DNA from: RGIG4608 sp051867875
GTDB lineage: Bacteria > Bacillota > Clostridia > Oscillospirales > CAG-272
NCBI GenBank assembly: GCA_051867875.1
Contig: JBJDZG010000005.1
Location: 1-19,695 of the forward strand
Reading direction: 5' to 3'
Length of the DNA stretch: 19,695 bases
Shown: piece after piece, positions 8,541 through 16,025 of the stretch
Position numbering within the stretch: position 1 is the first letter of the stretch
Layout of the letters: each line of letters begins with the position of its first letter
Notes under the pieces: generated by a model
Seen by the model: only the letters and a program-made list of their open reading frames with translations
Databases searched by the model: none
Told to the model about the DNA's origin: nothing
Position numbers and translations under genes: made by a program

Positions 8541-8937
8541 ACAGTTTAGCGACGTCTATTCGCGACATCGCCCTTGCGAGCTTTAATTTTGCAAGCTCGA
8601 TTGCCTTCTTGTCCTCGGTGCTTGATAGGAGTGCCTGTGCCTTTTCCTTGGCGTGCTTTGCGCGTTCAAGGTCGATATCCTCAGCAAATTCAAAGGTTAT
8701 CGCAACGAGTTTGACCGCTCCGTCGTTTATGGTTACAAAGCCTCCCGAAACCGAGGCAAACCTGTCCTTGCCGTCGATTTTTATTCTCGCTCTGCCGATG
8801 CCGAGAGAGGCGACGTAGTCAACGTGTCCCGCCAAAAACTCCGCATCGCCGTCTTCGGTGCGTATGAGCAGGCTTTCTGCCATGCCGTCGTACACAAGTC
8901 CGTCGGGTGTTACTATTTCAAGATGAAATTCCTTCAT
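8539..8937 (-). CDS. atpC: ATP synthase F1 subunit epsilon
   Basis: The epsilon subunit sits on the central stalk of F1, couples rotation to catalysis and can inhibit ATP hydrolysis. The protein opens MKEFHLEIVTPDGLVYDG, the family's usual N-terminal beta strand. It has the beta-sandwich body with GHVDYVASLGIG, then two C-terminal helices rich in Ala, Lys and Glu. The 132-residue length is normal. The chosen ATG at 8937 is preceded by AGGTGA at ideal spacing. An in-frame GTG three codons upstream (8946) would add MRA but has no ribosome binding site. It is the last gene of the operon, 15 bases after atpD, and ends in a bidirectional terminator. Confidence 0.95.
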   Translation of the reverse strand: MKEFHLEIVTPDGLVYDGMAESLLIRTEDGDAEFLAGHVDYVASLGIGRARIKIDGKDRFASVSGGFVTINDGAVKLVAITFEFAEDIDLERAKHAKEKAQALLSSTEDKKAIELAKLKLARAMSRIDVAKL

Positions 8938-8952
8938 AGCTCTCACCTGTGA

Positions 8953-10350
8953 TTATTGAGCCGATTTTTTAGCTTTTTCTACTGCTTCGTCTATTGTGCC
9001 GACGAAGAGGAATGCGCTCTCGGGAAGGTCGTCGTGCTTTCCGTCAAGGATTTCTCTGAATCCTCTGATAGTTTCCTTGATGGGGACGTACTTTCCTTCC
9101 ATACCAGTGAACTGCTCTGCAACGGAGAAGGGTTGGGAGAGGAATCTCTGGATTTTTCTCGCACGGTTTACGAGGAGCTTATCCTCTTCGGAAAGCTCTT
9201 CCATACCCATAATTGCGATGATATCCTGAAGCTCTTTGTATCTTTGGAGCATTCTCTGTACCTCGCGCGCTACCTCGTAGTGCTCGATTCCGACAATGTC
9301 GGGGGAGAGTATTCTCGAAGTGGATTCAAGGGGGTCAACTGCGGGATAGATACCAAGCGACGCTATGTTTCTTGACAAAACCGTGGTTGCGTCAAGGTGA
9401 GCAAACGTAGTTGCGGGAGCGGGGTCTGTAAGGTCGTCCGCAGGAACGTATACCGCCTGAACGGACGTGATAGAGCCGCGCTTCGTCGAGGTAATTCTTT
9501 CCTGAAGTGCGCCCATTTCGGTTGCAAGGGTGGGTTGATAGCCTACGGCGGAGGGCATTCTGCCGAGAAGTGCCGATACCTCAGAGCCTGCCTGTGTAAA
9601 TCTGTAAATATTGTCGATGAAGAGAAGCACGTCCTGTCCTTCCTCATCTCTGAAATATTCAGCCATGGTAAGTCCCGAAAGACCTACCCTCATTCTTGCT
9701 CCCGGAGGTTCGTTCATCTGACCGTACACAAGCGCGGTCTTGGAAAGAACTCCCGATTCTTTCATTTCATTATAGAGGTCGTTACCCTCTCTGGTTCTCT
9801 CGCCAACGCCCGTAAAGACGGAGATACCGCCGTGCTCCTTGGCGACGTTGTTTATGAGCTCCATAATAAGTACCGTTTTTCCAACGCCTGCACCGCCGAA
9901 AAGACCTATCTTACCGCCCTTAGTATATGGTGCGATAAGGTCAACTACCTTAATACCCGTTTCAAGTATTTCGGTAGCGCTCTCCTGTTCAGAGTAGGTA
10001 GGAGGGTCTCTGTGGATACACCATCTCTCTGCATTTTCGGGAGCGGGGAGGTTATCGACGGGCTCGCCGAGGAGGTTGAAAATTCTGCCGAGAGTTTCCT
10101 TGCCGACGGGAACAGTGATGCCCGTGCCCGTGTATACGGCTTCCATGCCTCTTGACATACCGTCCGTTGATGACATGGCGATGCATCTTACCACGTCGTC
10201 GCCGAGCTGACTTGCAACCTCGCAGACTATTTTTCTGCCCTCGTGCTCGATTTCTATTGCACCGAGCAGGTCGGGAAGCTCACCGTTCTCAAATCTGATG
10301 TCAAGAACGGGACCGATTATCTGTATTACTTTGCCGATGTTCTTTTTCAT
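8953..10350 (-). CDS. atpD: ATP synthase F1 subunit beta
   Basis: This is the catalytic subunit of F1, which makes or hydrolyses ATP at the alpha-beta interface. All catalytic elements are visible: Walker A GGAGVGKT (152-159), the catalytic glutamate Glu184 in GVGERTREG, Walker B LLFID (242-246), the stretch FTQAGSEVSALLGRMPSAVG, and Tyr335 in LGIYPAVDPL, which stacks on the adenine. The lever motif is EELSEED at 384-390, a close variant of DELSEED that contacts subunit gamma. The usual FIDNIFRF is FIDNIYRF here, a mild change. The length of 465 is standard. The start is ATG with AAAGGA upstream. Confidence 0.99.
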   Translation of the reverse strand: MKKNIGKVIQIIGPVLDIRFENGELPDLLGAIEIEHEGRKIVCEVASQLGDDVVRCIAMSSTDGMSRGMEAVYTGTGITVPVGKETLGRIFNLLGEPVDNLPAPENAERWCIHRDPPTYSEQESATEILETGIKVVDLIAPYTKGGKIGLFGGAGVGKTVLIMELINNVAKEHGGISVFTGVGERTREGNDLYNEMKESGVLSKTALVYGQMNEPPGARMRVGLSGLTMAEYFRDEEGQDVLLFIDNIYRFTQAGSEVSALLGRMPSAVGYQPTLATEMGALQERITSTKRGSITSVQAVYVPADDLTDPAPATTFAHLDATTVLSRNIASLGIYPAVDPLESTSRILSPDIVGIEHYEVAREVQRMLQRYKELQDIIAIMGMEELSEEDKLLVNRARKIQRFLSQPFSVAEQFTGMEGKYVPIKETIRGFREILDGKHDDLPESAFLFVGTIDEAVEKAKKSAQ

Positions 10351-10383
10351 CTGCCTAAATTCCTTTCAAATTCTTGTGCCAAG

Positions 10384-11220
10384 CTATAACGCCTCGGCAC
10401 CTGACACGATTTCTGTTATCTCCTGAGTTATCGCAGACTGACGTACGCGATTGTACTTCAGTTTGAGAGTGCCTATTATCTCCTCGGCGTTTTTGTTAGC
10501 CGAGTTCATAGCCATTCTTCTTGCGCCTGATTCGGACGCGAGGCTCTCGCAGAGCGCGGAGTAGAGAATACCGCCCACGTACTCGGGCACGATGCTATCA
10601 AGCATCGCGTCGGGCTCGCAGTCCGTCTCGGGAACCGAAACCGCTTTGGTATTGGGCGAAGAGAGGGGAAGGAGCGTTTTATATTTAGGTCTTTGCGTCA
10701 TCATCGAAACAAATTCGGTAAAGACCATGACTACCTCGCCATACTCGCCGTTCTTAAAGCCGTCGGTAATGATTTTTCCAAGACTCAGCGTCGAGCCTAC
10801 GGTCAAATCCGATGCTTCTGCGAAAATGTCCGTATAAATGGGGATATTCCTGTGCTTTGAATATTCAAGAGATTTTTTGCCTATGGGAAGCCAGATTGCA
10901 TCTTTACCCTCGGAGAGAGAGGTAACAAGCTTAAAGATATTTGAATTATATCCGCCTGCAAGTCCTCTGTCGCCCGCAAAGACGATAAAGAGAGTTTTCT
11001 CGGAATCGGCGTGCGAAAACCAAGGCGTTTGCGTGTTATCCGAAATAGATGCGATATCGTTAATTGCCTTACCCAAGACCTCGTAGAAAGGACGTGTACG
11101 TTCAACGTTTTCCTTGGCACGGCGGAGCTTCGACGTAGCCACGAGTTCCATAGCCTTAGTTATCTGCATCGTGCTCTCGACACTTTTCATTCGTGCCTTG
11201 ATATCGTTCATTCCTGCCAA
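10384..11220 (-). CDS. atpG: ATP synthase F1 subunit gamma
   Basis: The rotating central shaft of F1. The long N-terminal helix MAGMNDIKARMKSVEST and the C-terminal helix with LKYNRVRQSAITQEITEI are the conserved coiled-coil parts; the Rossmann-like middle domain lies between. The 278-residue length is normal. The start is TTG at 11220: it gives the family-typical MAGM opening and has AAAGGAAGTG eight bases upstream. The ATG three codons later has AGGA directly against it, which is too close to serve as its ribosome binding site. It sits 23 bases after atpA and 33 bases before atpD. Confidence 0.97.
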   Translation of the reverse strand: MAGMNDIKARMKSVESTMQITKAMELVATSKLRRAKENVERTRPFYEVLGKAINDIASISDNTQTPWFSHADSEKTLFIVFAGDRGLAGGYNSNIFKLVTSLSEGKDAIWLPIGKKSLEYSKHRNIPIYTDIFAEASDLTVGSTLSLGKIITDGFKNGEYGEVVMVFTEFVSMMTQRPKYKTLLPLSSPNTKAVSVPETDCEPDAMLDSIVPEYVGGILYSALCESLASESGARRMAMNSANKNAEEIIGTLKLKYNRVRQSAITQEITEIVSGAEAL

Positions 11221-11243
11221 AGCTTATACACTTCCTTTCTTTA

Positions 11244-12752
11244 TCAGATTATAAATTTTTCCTTAACGTAAATAATGGATTCTCTGAGCTCCTGCTCACT
11301 CTCGGGAGAGAGGACGCCGGTGCTTCTTATCGTTTCGAGAAGCTCGCCCTTTACGGCGGTGAGATACTCAAAGAGCTCCTCTTCAAAGCGATGGATATTT
11401 TCGGTTTTTATCTCGCGAAGAAGATTGTTTACTACCGCGTAGATGATAGCTACCTGAAGCTCAACGGCGATGGGGGAGTTTCTGTTCTGTTTAAGAACCT
11501 CAACGATTCTCTCACCCTGTTCAAGTCTTGCTTTCGTATCCGGGTCAAGGTCGGAGCCGAACTGGGCAAAGCTCTGGAGCTCGCGGTACTGCGAGTAGAG
11601 GAGCTTAAGCGTACCCGAAACCTTTTTCATAGCCTTAATCTGCGCGTTACCGCCGACACGGGATACCGAGATACCGGGGTTTACCGCAGGTCTTACGCCC
11701 GAATGGAAAAGCTCGGATTCAAGGAATATCTGTCCGTCGGTTATGGAGATTACGTTAGTGGGGATATAGGCAGAAACGTCGCCTGCCTGAGTTTCGATTA
11801 TGGGGAGCGCCGTAAGCGAACCGCCGCCGCACTCCTCGGAAAGCCTTGCGGCACGTTCAAGAAGTCTTGAATGGAGGTAGAATACGTCGCCGGGGTATGC
11901 TTCACGTCCCGGAGGGCGTCTGATAAGCAAGGAAAGTGCTCTGTAAGCAACTGCGTGCTTTGAGAGGTCGTCGTAGATTATGAGGACGTCCTTGCCCTTA
12001 TCCATGAAGTATTCGCCCATAGTACAGCCCGAGTATGGAGCGATGTACTGAAGCGGAGCGGGGTCGCTCGCATTTGCGGATACTACTATGGTATAGTCCA
12101 TAGCACCCGCTCTGTAAAGGGTATCAACGACGCTCGTAACCGTTGACTGCTTCTGACCTATTGCAACGTAGATACAGATAACGTCCTTGCCCTTTTGATT
12201 TATGATGGTATCGGTCGCTATGACCGTTTTACCCGTCTGTCTGTCGCCTATGATAAGCTCACGCTGACCGCGTCCTATCGGAATCATGGAGTCTATTGCC
12301 TTGATACCCGTTTGAAGCGGAACGGATACGGATTTTCTTTCGATAATTCCGTATGCACGGCGTTCAATGGGGTCAAAACGCGTTATATCAATAGGTCCTT
12401 TTCCGTCAATGGGCTTTCCGAGTGCGTTTACGACTCTGCCGATAAGCTCCTCACCTACGGGGACGGACACAACCCGTCCCGTTCTCTTGACGATACTGCC
12501 CTCGGCAATGCCGACGTCGCTTCCGAGAAGTACGCAGCTGACGAACGTTTCTTCAAGGTTTAATGCCATGCCGTAAGAGCCGTTTGAAAATTCAAGAAGC
12601 TCGTTAGCCTTGCACTTTTCAAGTCCGTGTACCTTGGATATGCCGTCGCCTACGCTGATAACGTAGCCTATCTCGTCCTGCACCGTCTTGCTTTCGTAAT
12701 GACGGATTTGTTCTTTTATGATTTTGCTTATATCATCTATTCTTGACTGCAT
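11244..12752 (-). CDS. atpA: ATP synthase F1 subunit alpha
   Basis: The non-catalytic nucleotide-binding subunit of F1, which forms the alpha3beta3 hexamer and supplies the arginine finger. Walker A is GDRQTGKT (169-176). The region SGCTMGEYF to DVLIIYDDLSKHAVAYR holds Walker B. The arginine finger is Arg365 in ISVSRVGGNAQ. The N-terminal segment (1-25) that binds the peripheral stalk is present. The length of 502 is standard. The start is ATG with GGTGA four bases upstream. It follows atpH by 15 bases. Confidence 0.99.
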   Translation of the reverse strand: MQSRIDDISKIIKEQIRHYESKTVQDEIGYVISVGDGISKVHGLEKCKANELLEFSNGSYGMALNLEETFVSCVLLGSDVGIAEGSIVKRTGRVVSVPVGEELIGRVVNALGKPIDGKGPIDITRFDPIERRAYGIIERKSVSVPLQTGIKAIDSMIPIGRGQRELIIGDRQTGKTVIATDTIINQKGKDVICIYVAIGQKQSTVTSVVDTLYRAGAMDYTIVVSANASDPAPLQYIAPYSGCTMGEYFMDKGKDVLIIYDDLSKHAVAYRALSLLIRRPPGREAYPGDVFYLHSRLLERAARLSEECGGGSLTALPIIETQAGDVSAYIPTNVISITDGQIFLESELFHSGVRPAVNPGISVSRVGGNAQIKAMKKVSGTLKLLYSQYRELQSFAQFGSDLDPDTKARLEQGERIVEVLKQNRNSPIAVELQVAIIYAVVNNLLREIKTENIHRFEEELFEYLTAVKGELLETIRSTGVLSPESEQELRESIIYVKEKFII

Positions 12753-12767
12753 TATTTCACCAACTTT

Positions 12768-13313
12768 TTATATTACGATATCTTTTAAGCTCTTTTCAAA
12801 GCGGTCGAGCTTTGTTTTGATAGAGCCGTCGATTTGTCTGCCCATAAAGCGGAGCTTTACTCCGCCGAGTATGGAAGAATCGACTTTGTTTGTAATTATA
12901 ATATTTTTGCCTGTTATTTTTTCGAGCTTTTGTGCAAGTCTTTCTGTCTGCTCATCGGTAAGGGGTACTGCCGAAACTGCCTCAACTCTCTCAATTCCGC
13001 GCGCTTCGTCGAAGCTTTCGAAGAAGGAGTCGCGGATTTTGAAAATGAGATATACTTCGCGGCGCTGTGCAAGAATCTTCACCATATTGACAAGATACCT
13101 GTCAAGAGAGCCGAATGCCTTATCCGCAAGCGCAACTCTTTCCTCACGTGAAAGAGCGGGGTTGTCGAGGAGTTTTACGTATTCGGGCTCACCGCACAGG
13201 GCGGAGCAGAGAATATCGAAATCTACCTTTACGGATTCAGTAGTGCCCGCTTCCTCGCAGAGCGCGAAGAGTGCGTCGCCAAAGCTCTTTTCGCCATTGT
13301 CGATATATGCCAT
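12768..13313 (-). CDS. atpH: ATP synthase F1 subunit delta
   Basis: This subunit links the top of F1 to the b-subunit stalk. The N-terminal helical bundle begins KSFGDALFALCEEAG and includes LLDNPALSREERVALADKAF. The C-terminal part has the conserved ITNKVDSSILGGVKLRFMG, typical of delta. At 181 residues it has normal length. The ATG at 13313 is chosen because GGTGA lies five bases upstream, the same signal used by atpC and atpA. An in-frame GTG at 13322 would overlap the end of atpF by eight bases and has no ribosome binding site. The atpF stop is only one base upstream, so the two are coupled. Confidence 0.93.
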   Translation of the reverse strand: MAYIDNGEKSFGDALFALCEEAGTTESVKVDFDILCSALCGEPEYVKLLDNPALSREERVALADKAFGSLDRYLVNMVKILAQRREVYLIFKIRDSFFESFDEARGIERVEAVSAVPLTDEQTERLAQKLEKITGKNIIITNKVDSSILGGVKLRFMGRQIDGSIKTKLDRFEKSLKDIVI

Positions 13314-13314
13314 A

Positions 13315-13827
13315 TCAGTCACCGACGCTGTCTATAAAGGAGTCGATGAATTGGGCGTGCTCCTCTGCCGAAACCTCGCGCTCAATAAGTGCGCCTGCAA
13401 TCTCGACAGCCATGCCCGAAACCTCGTCCTTTACCTCGGAGAGGGCGCGTTTTTTTTCAAGAGCAATCTGCTCCTCGGCTCTCTCGTAAATCCTTGACGC
13501 CTCGCTCTGCGCGTCGCGGAGTATTTCTTCCTCTTTGAGTTGGGCGCGTCTTACGGCGGTTTTTAAGATTTCCTCACTCTCCTCGTTTGCAGAATTAAGC
13601 TTCTGCTCGTAGGATGAGCGCATTTCCTTTGCTTCAAGCTCCGCACGCTCGGCATTTTCGTACATATCATCGACCTCTTTTTGTCTTTGGTCTATCATTT
13701 TTTTGATGGGAACAAAAAGAAGTTTTTTTAAGAAAAAATACAGAATAAGTAGGTTACACCATGCAAAGATCATCGTCCAGACGTTTACGCCGACGAATGA
13801 TTCAAAAGCATCAATTACTATACTCAT
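13315..13827 (-). CDS. atpF: ATP synthase Fo subunit b
   Basis: The peripheral stalk, which holds F1 static against the rotating c ring. One N-terminal membrane segment (about 16-38) is followed by a long, highly charged helix (40-150) rich in Glu, Arg, Lys and Ala that forms the coiled-coil dimer. The C-terminal end, VEIAGALIEREVS, contacts delta. The 170-residue length is usual. Only one b gene is present, so the stalk should be a homodimer. The ATG has AAGGAG six bases upstream, and the gene lies between atpE and atpH. Confidence 0.96.
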   Translation of the reverse strand: MSIVIDAFESFVGVNVWTMIFAWCNLLILYFFLKKLLFVPIKKMIDQRQKEVDDMYENAERAELEAKEMRSSYEQKLNSANEESEEILKTAVRRAQLKEEEILRDAQSEASRIYERAEEQIALEKKRALSEVKDEVSGMAVEIAGALIEREVSAEEHAQFIDSFIDSVGD

Positions 13828-13851
13828 TATGTTCTCCTTGTGTTTTCTTTT

Positions 13852-14088
13852 TTACAGAACTCCCATGAAGATGAGAAGAAGGGAAACGATGAGCGCGTAA
13901 ATACCTGTTGTTTCCGTAACGGCACAACCGAGAATCATATTTGTTCTGAGCGTACCTGCGATTTCGGGCTGACGAGCCATACCTTCGAGGGCCTTGCCTA
14001 CTGCATTACCTTCACCGATAGCGGGGCCGATAGCTCCGAGTCCCATACAAAGTGCTGCACCGAGTGCTCTTGCTGCGTTAATATCCAT
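13852..14088 (-). CDS. atpE: ATP synthase Fo subunit c, probable Na+ type with two carboxylates
   Basis: The rotor-ring proteolipid of 78 residues: two membrane helices joined by the polar loop ARQPE (38-42). The ion-binding carboxylate is Glu59 in helix 2, followed by Thr60 and Tyr64 (TETTGIY), matching the E-S/T...Y set of Na+-coupled rings such as that of Ilyobacter tartaricus. In helix 1, the place of the Ilyobacter Gln32 is taken by Glu26, exactly 33 residues before Glu59. A second glutamate here is the two-carboxylate pattern reported for Fusobacterium nucleatum. Na+ coupling is therefore inferred, though such rings can also carry protons. The start is ATG with AAAAGGAG upstream. The sequence downstream of atpB contains a 52-base gap that is AT-rich and without obvious structure. 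Confidence 0.97.
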   Translation of the reverse strand: MDINAARALGAALCMGLGAIGPAIGEGNAVGKALEGMARQPEIAGTLRTNMILGCAVTETTGIYALIVSLLLIFMGVL

Positions 14089-14140
14089 TTTGAAATTCTC
14101 CTTTTGATTTTATTTTTAATAAATTTAATTTTGGACTGTG

Positions 14141-14941
14141 TTATTCTTCATTCTCGGACGGAGGAGGGCAAGCTCCTGCCACGTATACCATCGTAAGCAG
14201 GCAGAACACGAATGCCTGAACGAAGGCGGAGAAGAAGTCGAAATAGAGCGACAGGAAGGCGGGAATGCCGACCTGAAGAATAGGGGGGATTTGCGAAGCG
14301 ACGTAAGCGGGCAACCATGAGAAAATTGCTTTCGAGGCTACCGCAAGTGCCGCATAGATAAGAGACGTTACAACCGAGCCGCCCGCCATATTTCCGAAAT
14401 GACGGAAAGCCATAGCCAAGGGCTGTGCTATCTCACTTATTATGTTCATGGGTGTCATTACGACGATGGGCTCCGTAAAGCCTTTAAGCCAACCTAAAAA
14501 GCCGTTGGCTTTGATGTTATGGTACCACACCATACCCGTCGTAACGAGAGCATACGCAAGCGTTACGGAGAGGTCTGCCGTGGTTGAGCGGAAGAGCACC
14601 GTCGTGCCTATAAGGCTTCCGAAGATACACGAGAGAAAGAGCGTGCCGATGTAGGGGGCAAATTTGAGATTGTGCTTTCCCATTGTATCTTCAACGAGAT
14701 TATAGAGCATAGTGACGAGTTTTTCGACAATTACCTGAAATCCGCCGGGTCGTTTTTCGATTTTCCGAGAGGCGGCATAGCCCGCTATCATAAGAGCAAG
14801 CGTTACGACGAAAAGTGATACCGTCGTTGAGGTTACGAGATTTCCGAAATTGCCGAAAATGTCCACCAGCGTGCCTTTGAACATTTCATAGAGCTCGTCT
14901 ATTCTGACAAAGACCTTAGGACCTGTTACCGATATATCCAA
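14141..14941 (-). CDS. atpB: ATP synthase Fo subunit a
   Basis: The membrane stator that provides the ion half-channels next to the c ring. The 266-residue protein has five to six membrane segments. The essential arginine is Arg180 in LAMAFRHFGNMAGG, where most proteins have LRLFGNM. Glu170 in ISEIAQP and Gln242 in FVQAFVFCLLTMVY match other conserved channel positions. The reading frame starts at TTG (14941), preceded by GAGGTGA, because no ATG precedes residue 20 and the first helix would otherwise be lost. The upstream atpI-like stop is three bases away. The C-terminus after the last helix is short and acidic. Confidence 0.96.
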   Translation of the reverse strand: MDISVTGPKVFVRIDELYEMFKGTLVDIFGNFGNLVTSTTVSLFVVTLALMIAGYAASRKIEKRPGGFQVIVEKLVTMLYNLVEDTMGKHNLKFAPYIGTLFLSCIFGSLIGTTVLFRSTTADLSVTLAYALVTTGMVWYHNIKANGFLGWLKGFTEPIVVMTPMNIISEIAQPLAMAFRHFGNMAGGSVVTSLIYAALAVASKAIFSWLPAYVASQIPPILQVGIPAFLSLYFDFFSAFVQAFVFCLLTMVYVAGACPPPSENEE

Positions 14942-14944
14942 GTA

Positions 14945-15400
14945 TCACTCACCTCTTTTCTTTCTTATAAGCTCGGATACATAAATCAGAGGTTTATACA
15001 TAAGGGGAGGAATGAGAGTTGCGAGCGGGTTGAAGTAGCCTGTAATAAGTGCCAGCACGAACGCGACGAGCATGAACGCCGTTCTGAAAATGTACGATTT
15101 TGTCATAGCGTTCTGAACTTCCATGCTGTGAGCGTTTGAAAAAGCAGCCGCTTCTTCCTCACTCATCTCCTTGTCGCCTCTTGTGTCAATGTATTTTTCG
15201 ATAGCTCTGTCAACGGATACGGTAAGCATAAGAAAATTTATTACCGTTATCGCACCGCCGAGCAACGCTCCCGTTACCACCGTCCACTCAAATCTGCCGA
15301 GCAGAGCGTAAACCGCTATGATGACAGCAGCCACAATCGCTTCGCCTGCCGCAAGTATTAAAGTGTCGGCGTATTTATTGCTTTTTTTCTTTGTTGCCAT
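14945..15400 (-). CDS. atpI: AtpI-like membrane protein (ATP synthase subunit I)
   Basis: A 151-residue protein with four predicted membrane segments (about 14-34, 38-60, 103-121, 123-141) and a basic N-terminus. Its position directly before atpB, and the pattern ALLGGAITVINFLML in the second helix, fit subunit I, which helps assemble the c ring and has been linked with AtpZ to Mg2+/Ca2+ uptake. A longer frame reaches 15442, but the ATG at 15400 has GGAG five bases upstream and is preferred. It overlaps the end of the preceding atpZ-like gene by 26 bases. A charged loop of about 40 residues between helices 2 and 3 is longer than usual. The assignment rests on context and topology. Confidence 0.75.
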   Translation of the reverse strand: MATKKKSNKYADTLILAAGEAIVAAVIIAVYALLGRFEWTVVTGALLGGAITVINFLMLTVSVDRAIEKYIDTRGDKEMSEEEAAAFSNAHSMEVQNAMTKSYIFRTAFMLVAFVLALITGYFNPLATLIPPLMYKPLIYVSELIRKKRGE

Positions 15401-15656
15401 TTTTTCTCCGTTTGTTTTTCTGAGATTTTTCAATGCTGTCAAGGGCAGTCATTGAGGAAATAATGAATTTTATCATTGAGAATATGCCGACGAATGTGCC
15501 AAGCACCGCGAGTACGGCATAAATCCAAGCGGGTGCGCCCGCCTTTTCGACTAAAAGCCACGAGATTCCGAGTGCAACTCCAATGTTGAAAATGAGCGTG
15601 AATATGGATTGAAATACAATGTTCAGCACGTATACTGCACTGTACGCTCCTCTCAT
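15375..15656 (-). CDS. atpZ: AtpZ-like small membrane protein
   Basis: A 93-residue protein with two membrane helices (about 10-34 and 42-66) and a strongly basic tail (78-93). The layout of a Gln before helix 1, the glycines IGVALG in it, then a short loop APAW and the second helix with GTFVGIF, is that of AtpZ (the family called ATPase gene 1). AtpZ forms a complex with AtpI and is proposed to act in divalent cation supply or c-ring assembly. It is the first gene of the atp operon. The ATG follows GGAGGTG. The family call is by pattern and position. Confidence 0.72.
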   Translation of the reverse strand: MRGAYSAVYVLNIVFQSIFTLIFNIGVALGISWLLVEKAGAPAWIYAVLAVLGTFVGIFSMIKFIISSMTALDSIEKSQKNKRRKNGNKEKKQ

Positions 15657-15692
15657 TTGCCCACCTCCGTTTTATTATTCATCACAAAATTC

Positions 15693-15722
15693 ATTGTACC
15701 ACAAAATCGAGTTAAAAATCAA
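15693..15722 (-). promoter_or_regulatory. promoter of the atp operon
   Basis: On the minus strand there is TTGATT (15722-15717), an 18-base spacer and TACAAT (15698-15693), with TG one base before the -10, making an extended -10. The start is expected near 15686, about 30 bases before the first ATG. The 15 bases covering the -10 (15693-15707) match the left arm of a palindrome at 15813-15827 in 14 of 15 positions. Confidence 0.7.
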
Positions 15723-15812
15723 TAGAATTGATAAAAAATTATCGCTTTTGCACGAAAATTTTACAATGTATTAATAATATTATCCTATCCATTTTGACCG
15801 AGGTTGATTTAT

Positions 15813-15844
15813 ATTGTAACACAAAATAAATTTTGTGTTACAAT
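15813..15844. promoter_or_regulatory. 32-bp palindrome, operator or back-to-back promoter
   Basis: ATTGTAACACAAAAT, two bases AA, then its exact reverse complement: perfect 15-bp arms. Each arm ends in TGTTACAAT, an extended -10 element, so the site could fire on both strands. Alternatively it is a dimeric repressor site whose half-copy at 15693-15707 covers the atp -10. It has no T-run, which argues against a terminator. Confidence 0.55.
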
Positions 15845-15887
15845 CAGGAAAAAAGTGCCTTAATATTCATAATTTGAGGTAATACAG

Positions 15888-15914
15888 ATGGCAGAACAAT
15901 TTTTTGTTATTTGA
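15888..15914 (+). other. possible eight-codon leader ORF
   Basis: ATG to TGA encodes MAEQFFVI. The ATG has GAGGT at 15876-15880 and lies about 37 bases after the probable start driven by the right arm of the palindrome. It could be a regulatory leader peptide or chance. Confidence 0.15.
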
Positions 15915-15918
15915 AAGA

Positions 15919-15947
15919 TTGCGGTAAAATGGCAAACGGTGTATAAA
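15919..15947 (+). promoter_or_regulatory. possible promoter of the spoVT remnant
   Basis: TTGCGG (15919-15924), a 17-base spacer and TATAAA (15942-15947), about 70 bases before the ATG. The pattern is sigma-A like. I see no convincing sigma-G or sigma-F motif, although spoVT is a forespore gene in Bacillus. Confidence 0.35.
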
Positions 15948-16025
15948 ATCTCAAAAGAGTCGAAAACTAATTTAGCAGGAAAAAGATTTTTTTGTAAAAA
16001 TGGCTGAAAAAAGGAGATTTTATAT

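Noticed and set aside
9397..10155. A 252-codon open frame on the plus strand inside atpD
   Set aside because: It lies wholly antisense to a certain gene, has no plausible domain and no ribosome binding site. It is a by-product of the codon bias of atpD.
12718..13497. A 259-codon open frame on the plus strand across atpH and atpF
   Set aside because: It is antisense to two overlapping core ATP synthase genes, and its low-complexity Ser-rich product fits a mirror frame.
14945..15442. Longer start for the AtpI-like gene at 15442
   Set aside because: It would overlap the upstream gene by 68 bases. The ATG at 15400 has GGAG at proper spacing and gives a natural basic N-terminus.
15813..15844. 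Palindrome as a transcription terminator
   Set aside because: It is AT-rich with a two-base loop and no T-run on either side, and it is not at the end of any gene.
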